Assembly (NCBI GenBank): GCA_016860845.1
Contig: BOKF01000035.1
Location: forward strand, 26,655-90,654
Reading direction: 5' to 3'
Length of the DNA stretch: 64,000 nt
Origin: Chloroflexota bacterium
GTDB lineage: Bacteria; Chloroflexota; Anaerolineae; 4572-78; J111
This document shows positions 1-8,793 of the stretch, piece after piece (within the stretch, counting starts at the first letter, position 1; every line of letters starts with the position of its first letter). A model generated the notes under the pieces. That model saw nothing but the letters and a program-made list of their open reading frames with translations. It had not been told where the DNA came from and made no database searches. A program made the translations under genes and the position numbers.

Positions 1-273
1 ACCAAAAATGGTCGGCGATTGAAATTTCCGGCCAATCCCCAGCCGGCTAATCTGCTGGACCGACAGCCCGTTGAGCATCTGCTCCTTGAAGACAATTTGT
101 CCCTGGTCGGGCTTGATTTTGCCGGAAATCAAGCCAAATAGCGTGCTTTTACCTGCCCCATTCGGCCCAATGATACAGCGCAGTTCACCTTCGTTAACGC
201 TCAGGGAGAGGTTATTGATCGCAGTCAGGCCGCCGAAATGCTTGGTTAAACCCCGCAGTTCAAGGATCGCCAT
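1..273 (-). CDS. urtD: Urea/amide-type ABC transporter ATP-binding protein UrtD, N-terminal part (cut by window edge)
   Basis: The reading frame begins at an ATG at 273 and runs off the left edge, so only about 91 residues are visible. They include a Walker A motif (GPNGAGKS) and, further on, GIGRKFQSPTIF. The GRKFQ(T/S)P stretch after the Q-loop region is typical of UrtD and its close relatives rather than ordinary LivG. The protein would energise import at the cytoplasmic face of the membrane. It follows urtC by only 9 bases and is last in the visible urtA-urtB-urtC-urtD order, so it is almost certainly in one operon. A urtE-type second ATPase would be expected just outside the window. Urea is the classical substrate of the family, but the neighbouring genes make a short amide or amine plausible too. 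Confidence 0.85.
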   Translation of the reverse strand, partial: MAILELRGLTKHFGGLTAINNLSLSVNEGELRCIIGPNGAGKSTLFGLISGKIKPDQGQIVFKEQMLNGLSVQQISRLGIGRKFQSPTIFG

Positions 274-282
274 AGGATTATT

Positions 283-1326
283 TCACCGGGCCAGGGCGCG
301 CCGGAACAGGCGCCGGACAATCCCCACCAGGCCATCCGGCCAGAGGGCAACGACGACAATAAAGAAGACCCCGATAATCAAGAGCCAATAAAAAACCAGC
401 GTATCACTCAAAAAAGCCTGCAGATAATTGACGACGAGTGCGCCCAGCACCGCCCCCACCAGGGTTCCCCGTCCGCCGACAGCCACCCAGACGATGATGG
501 CCGTTGAAAAAAGAATACCCATAATCTCAGCCGAGACGAAGCCGACCGGCACGTACAGCGCGCCGCTCAAGCCCGCCAGCGCGCCGGAGATGACAAAGAC
601 TAACAACTTGATGCCGGGCACGTTATAACCCAGAAACTCGACCCTGGCTTCGTTGTTGTTGATGGCCCGTAAGATTTGGCCGAAGGGCGCATTGACCAGC
701 CGCCAGATCAAAAAATAAGCCAGGCCGAGGCAAGCGACAACCAGGTAGTAAGGCAGGAACGTCCCCGTAACTTCAACCTCCCACACTCCCGGCAGGCCCA
801 GGCGGGGATTGGGAAAGCCATACAGGCCGTTGAGGCCGCCGGTAAACTCAATCCAGACGATGGCGATGGACTGAAAAATCGTACCGACGGCAAATGTAAC
901 AATGGCAAAGTAGACTCCGCCAACGCGCCTGAAAAACATGGCGTAGCCCAGCAGCGCCGCCAGCAGCGCCGGTAGACCCACCGCCAGCAATACCCCCAAA
1001 TACGTCGCGCCGGGTATATCACTCAGGTAGCGTAAGGTCAGGGCCAGGCCATAAGCGCCCAGACCAAAGAAAACGGCGTGGGCAAAATTGAGAATACCGG
1101 CATAGCCCCACAACAAATCCAGACTGAGGGCCAGCAGGGCGTAAACCAAAAATTTAGCCAGCAGACCCGTCTCGTAGTCGCCGGAAATCCAGGGGAAGAC
1201 CAGCAACAGGCCAACCGGCAGAACATAGCCAATGATGCTTTTCCAGCGGCTGCCGACCGCTGTTGTGGCCGTACCCCAGGCTTGGGTCACCGGCTCGACG
1301 GAAACTTTGGGTGTCTCGGTGCTCAT
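283..1326 (-). CDS. urtC: Urea/amide-type ABC transporter permease UrtC
   Basis: This 347-residue, strongly hydrophobic protein has about ten predicted membrane segments and the branched-chain/urea permease signature around LNFAHAVFFGLGAYG. A basic C-terminus (RRLFRRALAR) follows the last helix. It is an inner-membrane subunit that pairs with UrtB to form the pore. Its ATG overlaps the stop codon of urtB as ATGA, which indicates translational coupling. It is the usual UrtC length. LivM is the alternative name, but the UrtA- and UrtD-like neighbours favour the urea/amide subgroup. Confidence 0.88.
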   Translation of the reverse strand: MSTETPKVSVEPVTQAWGTATTAVGSRWKSIIGYVLPVGLLLVFPWISGDYETGLLAKFLVYALLALSLDLLWGYAGILNFAHAVFFGLGAYGLALTLRYLSDIPGATYLGVLLAVGLPALLAALLGYAMFFRRVGGVYFAIVTFAVGTIFQSIAIVWIEFTGGLNGLYGFPNPRLGLPGVWEVEVTGTFLPYYLVVACLGLAYFLIWRLVNAPFGQILRAINNNEARVEFLGYNVPGIKLLVFVISGALAGLSGALYVPVGFVSAEIMGILFSTAIIVWVAVGGRGTLVGAVLGALVVNYLQAFLSDTLVFYWLLIIGVFFIVVVALWPDGLVGIVRRLFRRALAR

Positions 1327-2180
1327 GGCGCTTTCCCAAAGAGTCCCTGCGGGCGCAGCCGAATCGCGATGACGGCCAGGGCCAACACGATCACCTGGGC
1401 CACAATCGGTTTCAAAAAGGCAGAAAAGCCGGCCTCGAGCATACCGATGAGAACCCCGCCGCCCACCACGCCCAAAAGCTGGCCCAGGCCGCCGATAATC
1501 ACCACTAAAAAGGTCTGGGCAAAGTAATCCAACCCCATGTTAGGGTTAATCGCAATCACCGGACTCATCACTGCACCGGCCAGACCGGCCAGACCGGCTC
1601 CCAATACAAATACCGCCTGATCTATCCGCGAGGCGTTGATCCCTAAGGCTTCGGCCATCGCCCGGTCACTGATGGTGGCCTGCACCCGCAGGCCAAAATC
1701 GGTCCGCGTGAACAGATAGCCGACCAGCCCAACCACCACCAGCGTAAAAAGGATAATGGCAATTCGGTACAACGGATAGGAAAATCCGAACATTTGCAAT
1801 TGGCCGACAATCGGCTGGGTAGCATAACGATGCTCCGGGCCAATCACGATCCGAATCAACTCGCGCAGGACAATGCTAATGCCCCATGTCCCCAACAAGG
1901 TTTCGATGGGCCGATGGTAGAGGAAGCGAATAAAGCCGCGTTCAATCAGCCAGCCCAACAACCCCGTTACCACTGGAGCCAGGATAAACCCCATCCAGAA
2001 GGGCGGCAGCCCGACATTTTCAGTGTACCAGACGGTGTAGGCCCCCAACATAAAGAACTCTCCATGGGCCAGGTTGATCACACCTCGCAGGCCAAAAATG
2101 ATAGCCAAGCCCAGCGAAATAAGGATGAGGACAGCGGCCAGGCTTATTCCGTTGAGAAGTGTCGTCAAGATTGAGTCCAT
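1323..2180 (-). CDS. urtB: Urea/amide-type ABC transporter permease UrtB
   Basis: This 285-residue membrane protein has the motif GVINLAHGEFFMLGAY near the N-terminus and IETLLGTWGISIVLRELIR in the centre. The latter closely resembles the conserved central segment of UrtB permeases. It ends with RLRPQGLF, another conserved branched-chain/urea permease motif. It forms the membrane pore with UrtC, whose start overlaps this stop codon. The gene lies 56 bases downstream of urtA, and a strong stem-loop occupies the gap. A LivH assignment is possible but less well supported. Confidence 0.88.
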   Translation of the reverse strand: MDSILTTLLNGISLAAVLILISLGLAIIFGLRGVINLAHGEFFMLGAYTVWYTENVGLPPFWMGFILAPVVTGLLGWLIERGFIRFLYHRPIETLLGTWGISIVLRELIRIVIGPEHRYATQPIVGQLQMFGFSYPLYRIAIILFTLVVVGLVGYLFTRTDFGLRVQATISDRAMAEALGINASRIDQAVFVLGAGLAGLAGAVMSPVIAINPNMGLDYFAQTFLVVIIGGLGQLLGVVGGGVLIGMLEAGFSAFLKPIVAQVIVLALAVIAIRLRPQGLFGKAP

Positions 2181-2194
2181 TCAATTTTCCAGTT

Positions 2195-2226
2195 ACAGGG
2201 GTACGGAATTGAATCCGCACCCCTGT
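2195..2226 (-). promoter_or_regulatory. Intercistronic hairpin between urtA and urtB
   Basis: The arms 2195-2207 and 2214-2226 pair over 12 of 13 positions around the loop ATTGAA. The hairpin lies between the binding-protein gene and the permease gene and has no T-run after it. Such hairpins often stabilise the upstream message or partly reduce read-through, so that the binding protein is made in excess. The structure is read from the sequence; the role is inferred. Confidence 0.6.
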
Positions 2227-2236
2227 TCAAATCATC

Positions 2237-3535
2237 CTAAACTACCTTGTTAGCATCGCAAGCTTCGGGTGGCACAGGGGGGATCAACCCCAGGTCGGCC
2301 GCAATATTGAATTTCTTGGGATCTTCAGTTGACTCACCAATCAAGCAGCGGACGGTGGCGTGGTGTGTCTTTGAATCAATCGTCACCTTGCCCTGCGGCC
2401 CATCGAAACTCAGTCCTTCCAGGGCGGTGACTACCGCTTCGGTTTCAAACGTGCCCGCTTTTTTGCAGGCCTCGGCCCACATATGAATCGCATCGTAGGT
2501 GCCTTCGCCGAAGTTGGTCACAATCGCATCAGAACCGGCCACGGCGGCGTAGTCGGCCAAAAATTTCTTGTTCTCCGGCGTGTCCAGCGACATGAAGTAG
2601 GTATTGGTGGAGAGATGTCCCGCCCGAAATTCCGGTGCAATAGAGGGTGTGACCTCTTCTTGAAAGAAGGTAAAAGCCAATTGGATTTTGTCATTCAAAC
2701 CAAAGTCAAAGAACTGTTTGAGGAACGTCACCAAATCATTGCCGGCCACAAAAACAAAGCATACGTCCGGACCGGCCCCTTGCAGCCGCTGAATGATGGC
2801 GCTCCAGTCGGAAGTACCCAGGGGAGCTTCCTCCCGGCCCAGGAATTTGGCGCTGTTCGCCCCTGCTGCCTTCTCTACGGCATTGATCGAACCAATCCCC
2901 CAGGCATAATCTGAACCAATCCCATAGAAAGACTGGGCATTCTTATTCTGCATGAGCCACGGCACAAAGGGGTCAATACCCTGGTTGGGCAGGGCCGAGA
3001 TGTTGAAGAAATAGCGGTTGCAAATGCCACCCTCATAGAAGATTGGCGAAAGCATTAACTTCTTGTGGGCCAGGGCCACTTTTTCGGCCACGGCAAAACG
3101 GCTGTTAGAAAAACCGAAGTCAATAAAGGCGGCCACATCCTTTTGCTGCACCAACTTCAGACCCTTTTGCACCGCAATATCCACGTTGGTGTTATTATCC
3201 TCGATCAGCAGGTCTACCTGCTTACCGAGGACGCCGCCGGCTTTGTTGATCTCGTCAATGGCCAACTGGGCGGCATTGATGGTTGGCGGCGCGTGGATGC
3301 TGCCGATACCGGAGATGGTGGTCATAAAACCCAGGCGGACACGGTCTTCGCCCCCTTCGGGCTGAGCCTGGTTCGTTGTTGGTTGGGTCGCCCCACAAGC
3401 CGCCAGCAACGAAGCTGCCGCCGTCCCGCCGATGAGACCCCCGGCGACCTTCAAAAAATCTCGCCGTGACAGGTCACCATCCCGCATTCGTTCGACCAGC
3501 AGCCTGACATCTGGACTGTTTTTGAAACGATCCAT
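2237..3535 (-). CDS. urtA: ABC transporter substrate-binding lipoprotein, UrtA/AmiC-like
   Basis: This 432-residue periplasmic-type binding protein belongs to the Peripla_BP_5/6 family. The N-terminus has both a twin-arginine-like motif (SRRDFLK, about residues 23-29) and a lipobox (LLAAC), so the mature protein is probably exported folded and lipid-anchored. The C-terminal segment GKVTIDSKTHHATVRCLIG is characteristic of UrtA/AmiC-type proteins that bind urea or short amides rather than leucine. AAGGAG lies a few bases before the ATG. It is the first transporter gene in the operon and follows the amidotransferase-like hydrolase. The true ligand cannot be read from sequence. The context suggests the amine or amide that feeds the neighbouring pathway. 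Confidence 0.85.
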   Translation of the reverse strand: MDRFKNSPDVRLLVERMRDGDLSRRDFLKVAGGLIGGTAAASLLAACGATQPTTNQAQPEGGEDRVRLGFMTTISGIGSIHAPPTINAAQLAIDEINKAGGVLGKQVDLLIEDNNTNVDIAVQKGLKLVQQKDVAAFIDFGFSNSRFAVAEKVALAHKKLMLSPIFYEGGICNRYFFNISALPNQGIDPFVPWLMQNKNAQSFYGIGSDYAWGIGSINAVEKAAGANSAKFLGREEAPLGTSDWSAIIQRLQGAGPDVCFVFVAGNDLVTFLKQFFDFGLNDKIQLAFTFFQEEVTPSIAPEFRAGHLSTNTYFMSLDTPENKKFLADYAAVAGSDAIVTNFGEGTYDAIHMWAEACKKAGTFETEAVVTALEGLSFDGPQGKVTIDSKTHHATVRCLIGESTEDPKKFNIAADLGLIPPVPPEACDANKVV

Positions 3536-3589
3536 TTTCTCTCTCCTTCTGTCTACTATTGGATTTCCTCAACTGGGTCAGTCTCAAAC

Positions 3590-3623
3590 CGGAATGCTTA
3601 TGGCAGAACAAGTTCTGCACTCC
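3590..3623. repeat. Degenerate GGAGTG-type palindrome upstream of urtA
   Basis: Read on the minus strand, GGAGTGCAGAAC is followed by TT and GTTCTGC and ends in CATTCC. The inner arms of 7 bp are perfect and the outer GGAGTG/CATTCC arms nearly so. It lies about 55 bases upstream of the urtA start. It resembles, loosely, the palindromes at 5859, 15756 and 23815, which also precede minus-strand genes. Confidence 0.4.
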
Positions 3624-3675
3624 AGTTTTTCTTTTTATAGCCGACTTTTACGAAAACCCTATAGGCAACCTCCTA

Positions 3676-4383
3676 CTATCTCGGCAGAGTCTGGAGAAAG
3701 TTACGTAATAACTGCGGCATAACTAGGGTTGGCCGCGCCCCGGCGATCATCGCCTCATAGCTGAAACCATGAGGTTCATACACGCGCCGGGTTTTTCGCA
3801 AAAAATCGCGCCCGGCCTGCGGCGTCACCTCAAGATGGAACTGCGTCCCCCACACCGGTTTAGCCCCAATGCGGAAAGCCTGCACTTCTACCCCCGCCGA
3901 ATAGGCCAAAATTCGCATGTCCGGTTGAGGCAAAACCTCTTCCAAATGAAATTGAAACGACGAGAATTGTTCCGGCAGCCCCGCCAACAGCGGATCGTCT
4001 TGTCCGGTCCGGCAGACCGGGTACCAACCCAGCTCGACCTGAGAACTACGCCCCACCGCTGCAGCGCCGTAATAGGCCCGCCCCAATAACTGCGCCCCAA
4101 AACAGACACCCAAAACCGGCATGTCCCGCCGCTCGGCCTGCTCGATCAGCTCCAATTCGGCCAAAATCCAGGGCGCGTCTTCAGTCGCCGAGGCCGGCGA
4201 ACCCGAGATAATCATCCCGTCAAACCTATCGAGAGCAACGGGCCGAACCGCTTTCCAAAAATGGTAGGCGCTGACCCGGCAGCCCAAAGCCCGCAACGCC
4301 TTACCGAACCAGGCCGTTGCCAAGCGGCGCGGGCTGTTATCCAGAACCAAAATGCGCGGTGAGGGCTGACTCTGTAAATCCAA
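3676..4383 (-). CDS. Class I glutamine amidotransferase-like hydrolase (gamma-glutamyl hydrolase candidate)
   Basis: This is a stand-alone GATase1 domain of about 235 residues. The nucleophile elbow GVCFGAQ holds the catalytic Cys (about residue 94), and the His/Glu pair is in FHLEVTP (about 183-185), so the Cys-His-Glu triad is complete. I place the start at a TTG immediately after the stop codon of the aldehyde dehydrogenase gene; an ATG at 4455 would overlap that gene by 71 bases and add an unlikely basic N-terminus. Such domains beside glutamine-synthetase-like ligases in amine-degradation clusters (for example aniline TdnT-like proteins) are thought to hydrolyse gamma-glutamyl intermediates. 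That role is inferred here. A GMP-synthase-like annotation would mislead, as no synthetase domain is present. Confidence 0.8.
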   Translation of the reverse strand: MDLQSQPSPRILVLDNSPRRLATAWFGKALRALGCRVSAYHFWKAVRPVALDRFDGMIISGSPASATEDAPWILAELELIEQAERRDMPVLGVCFGAQLLGRAYYGAAAVGRSSQVELGWYPVCRTGQDDPLLAGLPEQFSSFQFHLEEVLPQPDMRILAYSAGVEVQAFRIGAKPVWGTQFHLEVTPQAGRDFLRKTRRVYEPHGFSYEAMIAGARPTLVMPQLLRNFLQTLPR

Positions 4384-4384
4384 T

Positions 4385-5833
4385 CTAACTACCCGGAAAA
4401 ATATGCACGCCTTTAACCGTCGTAAACTCTTCCAGCCCCTCAATCCCCAGTTCACGCCCCACCCCGCTGTCTTTATTGCCGCCGACCGGAATCTCCGGGA
4501 AGGACTTGTTCCAGACGTTGATCCAGACCGTGCCGGCGTTCAAGCGCCGGGCGCAGGCATGAGCCGCGTCGAGATTGTTGGTCCAGATACCGGCGGTCAG
4601 GCCAAAGGACGAATCGTTGGCCAGCTCGATGGCTTCATCCAGCTCGCGGTAAGGCATCACCACCACCACCGGCCCGAAAATTTCCTCATCCACAATGCGC
4701 ATGCCCCGTCGGACCTCACTAAAAATTGTGGGCGAGAGATAGTAGCCCTGATCATAAACACCGCCCTGGAGCCGCGCGCCGCCGCTTTCCAGCCGCGCGC
4801 CCTCATTTTTACCCGACTCGATGTAGCCCAACACCGTTTCAAGTTGGGCAGCCGAGACCAGCGGTCCCATATCGGCCTGGGCATCGAAGGTCGCCCCCAC
4901 GCGGATGGCCTGGGTTCTGGTTTTGAAACGCCCCATAAAATCGTCGTAAATGGCTTCGTGCAGCAGCAGCCGTGAAGGGACGTTACACTGCTGTCCGGCG
5001 TTGTAGAAAACCTCCAGCGCCCCACCGACCGCCTTATCCAGATTCGCATCATGGTGAACAATCATCGGCGATTTACCGCCCAATTCCAGCGACACCCGCT
5101 TGAGCGTGGGGGCCGCCTGGGCCAGCAACTGTTTGCCGGTGCTGGTCTCGCCGGTAAAGGCAATGGCGTTGACCAGATGGCTCTTGACCAGCGCTTCTCC
5201 AACCACGGCCCCCTGCCCGGTAACGACATTATAGATCCCTTTAGGCAGCCCAACTTCGGCTAGCATTGCTCCCAGTTCCAGGCAGGTGATGGGAGTATAA
5301 CTGGCCGGTTTGACCACCATCGTGCAGCCGGCAGCGAGAGCCGCCGCTACCTTCCAGGCCGACAGGACCAGCGGAAAGTTCCACGGGCTGATAATACCGA
5401 CCACGCCCAGCGGCTCGCGCAGGGTCAGGCTGAGGGACTCCGCCGAACTCAACACGCTGCGGCCATGCACATTGCGGGCCATGCCGGCGTAGTAATCAAA
5501 CACGTCGGCCACATACCAGTTGAGCCAGGTCACGGTGTGATACGGCAGGCCAACCTGGGCTGCTTCCTGCCGTGCTGTTTCGTCGGCCCGCTCGCGCAGC
5601 AGGTTGGCGAGCTTGCGCAAAACGGCGGCCCGTTCTCCGCCGCTCATGCGTGGCCACGGCCCCTGATCAAACGCTTCACGGGCGACTTGAATAGCCTGCT
5701 CCGTATCCTGGGCGTTGCCCTTGGCAAACACGCCCACCAATTCGCCGGTAGCCGGGCTGCGGCGCTCGTAGGTTTCGCTCGTTGCCGAGGGCAGCCATTC
5801 ACCGCCGATGTAGAGTTGATAACTGTTTGGCAT
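4385..5833 (-). CDS. NAD(P)-dependent aldehyde dehydrogenase
   Basis: This 482-residue aldehyde dehydrogenase has normal family length and complete catalytic residues: Asn in SPWNFPLV (about residue 152), Glu in LELGGKSP (about 250) and Cys in NAGQQCNVPSR (about 283). It oxidises an aldehyde to a carboxylate in the cytoplasm. I choose the ATG at 5833 (MPNSYQLYIGGEW), preceded by AGGATAGG, over one 51 bases earlier that would translate part of a 30-bp palindrome. It lies between the dehydrogenase-partner gene and the amidotransferase-like hydrolase. It therefore probably acts on the aldehyde made by the GMC oxidoreductase, perhaps as a gamma-glutamyl-amino aldehyde. The substrate is inferred. 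Confidence 0.9.
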   Translation of the reverse strand: MPNSYQLYIGGEWLPSATSETYERRSPATGELVGVFAKGNAQDTEQAIQVAREAFDQGPWPRMSGGERAAVLRKLANLLRERADETARQEAAQVGLPYHTVTWLNWYVADVFDYYAGMARNVHGRSVLSSAESLSLTLREPLGVVGIISPWNFPLVLSAWKVAAALAAGCTMVVKPASYTPITCLELGAMLAEVGLPKGIYNVVTGQGAVVGEALVKSHLVNAIAFTGETSTGKQLLAQAAPTLKRVSLELGGKSPMIVHHDANLDKAVGGALEVFYNAGQQCNVPSRLLLHEAIYDDFMGRFKTRTQAIRVGATFDAQADMGPLVSAAQLETVLGYIESGKNEGARLESGGARLQGGVYDQGYYLSPTIFSEVRRGMRIVDEEIFGPVVVVMPYRELDEAIELANDSSFGLTAGIWTNNLDAAHACARRLNAGTVWINVWNKSFPEIPVGGNKDSGVGRELGIEGLEEFTTVKGVHIFPGS

Positions 5834-5858
5834 GCACCTATCCTGTAAATCGTCATAC

Positions 5859-5888
5859 CGGAGTGTCAAAGTGCACTTTGACACTCCG
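5859..5888. repeat. 30-bp perfect palindrome upstream of the aldehyde dehydrogenase gene
   Basis: Each half reads CGGAGTGTCAAAGTG inward to the dyad centre between 5873 and 5874, and the match is perfect over all 30 bases. It lies 26 bases before the chosen start codon. It shares the core AAAGTGCACTTT and GGAGTG/CACTCC ends with a second perfect palindrome at 15756-15787. It could be a regulator binding site or a dispersed repeat. Confidence 0.8.
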
Positions 5889-5905
5889 AGAATCCATTCT
5901 TATAG

Positions 5906-6040
5906 AACTTTCGCTTGTCACTGCGTCGCGTGAACGGAGCGAAGCGGAGTGAAGAATCCCTGAGGTGTTCGATTGCAAGCCAGTGCTGTAGGGATTTTTC
6001 GCTCCCTGCGGTCGCTCAAAATGACATATAAGCGAAAGTC
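5906..6040. repeat. MITE-like repeat, copy A
   Basis: About 135 bases are bounded by the inverted ends ACTTTCGCTT and AAGCGAAAGT. The interior holds GAAGAATCCCT opposite AGGGATTTTTCGCTCC, and GCTCAAAATGACA near the right end. Copies B (10179-10310) and C (63708-63860) have the same organisation. No protein is encoded, so this is a non-autonomous or REP-like element. It sits between the dehydrogenase-partner gene and the aldehyde dehydrogenase gene and can fold into a long hairpin that may interrupt transcription. Confidence 0.8.
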
Positions 6041-6048
6041 CTGTCTTA

Positions 6049-7113
6049 TTAAGTGTTAGTGTGTACCGTTTGTCCCATAAATTGCTGCGGCTGATCAAAG
6101 TCACGATAACCGCCCGCCTCAAAAGACGGGCCGGGAAAGCCGATCCGCTGCCAGGTATCGGGGTGGGTGCAGTACAGAAAAACCACATCCTCCCACAAGG
6201 CGCTGAAAAAGGAGGAAGGCTTAACTCCAGCCCAATCCGCGCCGCTGGTCCGGTTCTGTCGCACCGCTTCCAGCAGCGCCGTGCGCTCGGCCGGCGATAA
6301 ATCCACAAAGTCACGCTGGTCGAACTCGCTCCGGGCCATCTGGTCAACGGCCTGCAAAGCCGTCACGTAAAGCGCCTCGCGCCCGGCCTCGTAACGCGCC
6401 CGCATTTCGACCACGCTGACAAAGCCCATCTCCTGCACCCCGGCGTCGAAATCGTCGGGCGGGAGCATGGTCGAAGCCAACGCCTCCAGCGTTTGCAGGA
6501 CATGGTCATCCTGGAGAAAGGCCGGTTTGGCTGAAACTTGTCGTTCCTCGGCGGCAGGCTGGCTCGCGCGGCTGCCGGAAATCCGCACCCACAGCCGCTT
6601 CAACCAGCCCAGGAAACCACCCGCCACCTCAATTCGAGGGCGAGCCAGTAGAACACCGCCGCTGCGCTGCAACGCTTCCGCCCGCGCGCTGAAAGCCGCG
6701 ATCAATTTGTCGGTTTTGTTCTGGACATATTTGCCAGTCATCCGCAGCAGCCACTCGCCGCGGGCGTGGGTTTCGGCGTGAAGGGTTAGAGTGACCCGCG
6801 TCTGCTCCGGGGTGCGCCCCTCTTCAACCAGCCAACTGCCGGTCAGCATTTCCACCGGGCCTTCGACCAGTTCAAACTTAATTTCCCGGCCGGGTATCTC
6901 GACCACCTTTAACGTGGCAGAGACTGTTAGAATAGCGGCCCGAGCCACAAATTTGTACAGATCGCCTTGGCGGGTGACCGAAACAAGATCATTCACAAAT
7001 TCGGGATAGGCTTCCATATCGGCCAGCACTCGATAGACCACCTCTTTAGAAGCGGCAATGCTGTGGGTGATCGAAAAATCGAATTTATTGTCGGCAATCT
7101 GCCAAGTTACCAT
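6049..7113 (-). CDS. Fusion of START/COQ10-like (SRPBCC) domain and gluconate 2-dehydrogenase subunit 3-like domain
   Basis: This protein has 354 residues. Residues 1 to about 150 look like an SRPBCC/START fold of the COQ10/RatA or polyketide-cyclase type (THSIAASKEVVYRVLADMEA, then YPEFV). Residues about 200-350 resemble the small subunit (subunit 3) of gluconate 2-dehydrogenase and related GMC alcohol dehydrogenases (TLEALASTMLPPDDFD and the WEDVVFLYC region). A linker of about 50 residues joins them. There is no signal peptide or Tat motif, unlike many subunit 3 proteins. The gene lies 49 bases after the GMC catalytic gene, its likely partner. COQ10-like domains bind quinones or other hydrophobic ligands, so this half could deliver electrons to quinone. 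That is inference; the domain order is visible in the sequence. Confidence 0.72.
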   Translation of the reverse strand: MVTWQIADNKFDFSITHSIAASKEVVYRVLADMEAYPEFVNDLVSVTRQGDLYKFVARAAILTVSATLKVVEIPGREIKFELVEGPVEMLTGSWLVEEGRTPEQTRVTLTLHAETHARGEWLLRMTGKYVQNKTDKLIAAFSARAEALQRSGGVLLARPRIEVAGGFLGWLKRLWVRISGSRASQPAAEERQVSAKPAFLQDDHVLQTLEALASTMLPPDDFDAGVQEMGFVSVVEMRARYEAGREALYVTALQAVDQMARSEFDQRDFVDLSPAERTALLEAVRQNRTSGADWAGVKPSSFFSALWEDVVFLYCTHPDTWQRIGFPGPSFEAGGYRDFDQPQQFMGQTVHTNT

Positions 7114-7162
7114 AAAAACATCACGCTTTACCTCTCCCTCAGAGGAGTTAGGGGAGAAGGTC

Positions 7163-8713
7163 CTAATTCAAATTGCCCAATTTAGCCTGCTCGATAATGT
7201 GGCGTGAAGCCCGCAGGGTGACAGCCATCGCCGTCAAGGTGATATTAGCGCCACCGCCGCTGGGAAAGATGCTGGTATCGGTTACAAAAAGGTTGGGAAT
7301 ATCGTGCGACTGGCAAAAGGAGTTGATGACCGAGGTTTGCGGGTCATGGCCCATGCGCACCGTGCCCATGGGGTGCGCCGACGAAACCGGTCCGGCCTGC
7401 ACGCGCCACGCGCCCGCCGCTTCCAGGGTTTCTCGGGCTTTCTCAATGCCGTGCTGGATCAAGGCGCGGTCGTTGTCCGTCCAACTGTGCTTGAGATGGG
7501 CCACCGGCAGGCCATGCCTATCTTTGGCCGCGGGGTCAAGCGTAACCGTATTAGCGTCGTTGGGCAGCCCCTCCCCGCAAACCCACCACCCCCCGGCATA
7601 GGCGTAGTAACGAATCATCTCCTTCAGGTCCGCGGCCCATAGATTCATCATGTTCGAAGCATAGAAAAAGGGGCCGGGCACAAAATTTTCCAGGGTGTAA
7701 CCGCGGGCAAAGCCGCGCTGAGCGTCGGTCTCGTACCAATCCTGGGCCAGCAGATTGCCCATCACCGGGCCTTTGAAGCCGTTGAGCGGCTCGTGGAACA
7801 GGCCGGTGACGGTGCAGGTGGGGTGAGCCATAAAATTTTTGCCGACCAGCCCGCTGGAATTGGCCAGTCCTTCCGGGAAGGTATTGTTGGCCGAGAGTAA
7901 TAACAAGCGCGGCGTTTCGATGGCATGCGCAGCGACGACGACCAGCCGCGCCCGGATTTGGTGGGTCTGGCCCTGGGCGTCAAAATACGAAACACCCGTT
8001 ACTTTATTACGGCGGGCATCGTATTCAATCCGAAAGACGGTGGACTCGGACAGAATCCGCGCGCCGTGCGCTTCGGCCAGGGGCACGTGAGTAAAGAGCG
8101 TAGTGGATTTGGCGCTGCTGCGGCAGCCCTGCATGCAAAAACCGCAGTTGATACAGGCTTCGCGCCCACGATAAGGAACTGAGGCAATGGCCAGGGGACC
8201 ATGCAAAGGATGCCCACCGAGTTTTTCGACCCCACGGGCCAGCACCTGGGCCTGGTAGCTGAACGGCAGCGGCGGCATCGGAAAGGGGCCGCGCGGCGCT
8301 TCCCAGGGATTCTCCCCCATCTGGCCCGCCACCCCAAAATCGCACTCAACCTGCTCATAGTAAGGGGCCAGGTCGGCATAGGTGAGCGGCCAATCCACCC
8401 CGATCCCATCCACCGAGGCGATCCTGAAATCGTTGACGTGAAAGCGCGGCGTCACCCCGCACCAGACCAGCGTCCCCCCGCCGACGCCGCTGCCGGACCA
8501 GGGATGGATGGGGTCCTGGCCGCTGGTCACGCGCTGGCCGCTCCAGAGCAGCTTGAGCATTTCGGCTTCGTCGTTCTCGAAGTCCACCTTAGGGTTGTAG
8601 CGCGGCCCTGCTTCCAGCCCAACCACCGAGAGGCCGGCCTCGGCCAGTTCTTTGGCCATCAGGCCGCCGCACGCGCCCACCCCAACGATGCAAACATCAC
8701 ATGTTTCTATCAC
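7163..8713 (-). CDS. GMC-family FAD-dependent alcohol oxidoreductase
   Basis: This 516-residue protein begins with a dinucleotide-binding motif for FAD (CIVGVGACGGLMAKEL, about residues 8-23). It has a cysteine-rich stretch CINCGFCMQGC near the middle and the C-terminal HPMGTVRMG segment with the family's active-site His region. It is expected to oxidise an alcohol to an aldehyde. Proteins of this subgroup work as the large subunit of gluconate/sorbitol/alcohol dehydrogenases with a subunit-3 partner, which is encoded directly downstream. No export signal is present, so the enzyme is probably cytoplasmic. The substrate is unknown. The neighbours suggest an N-glutamylated amino alcohol, but a sugar or sugar acid is the main alternative. 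Confidence 0.87.
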   Translation of the reverse strand: MIETCDVCIVGVGACGGLMAKELAEAGLSVVGLEAGPRYNPKVDFENDEAEMLKLLWSGQRVTSGQDPIHPWSGSGVGGGTLVWCGVTPRFHVNDFRIASVDGIGVDWPLTYADLAPYYEQVECDFGVAGQMGENPWEAPRGPFPMPPLPFSYQAQVLARGVEKLGGHPLHGPLAIASVPYRGREACINCGFCMQGCRSSAKSTTLFTHVPLAEAHGARILSESTVFRIEYDARRNKVTGVSYFDAQGQTHQIRARLVVVAAHAIETPRLLLLSANNTFPEGLANSSGLVGKNFMAHPTCTVTGLFHEPLNGFKGPVMGNLLAQDWYETDAQRGFARGYTLENFVPGPFFYASNMMNLWAADLKEMIRYYAYAGGWWVCGEGLPNDANTVTLDPAAKDRHGLPVAHLKHSWTDNDRALIQHGIEKARETLEAAGAWRVQAGPVSSAHPMGTVRMGHDPQTSVINSFCQSHDIPNLFVTDTSIFPSGGGANITLTAMAVTLRASRHIIEQAKLGNLN

Positions 8714-8793
8714 AAATATTCCCCTAAAAACTTTGTTGTAAACCCGTTACGAATAGGCGAATGGCGAAAGTGATATATTCATCATTCGCCCAT

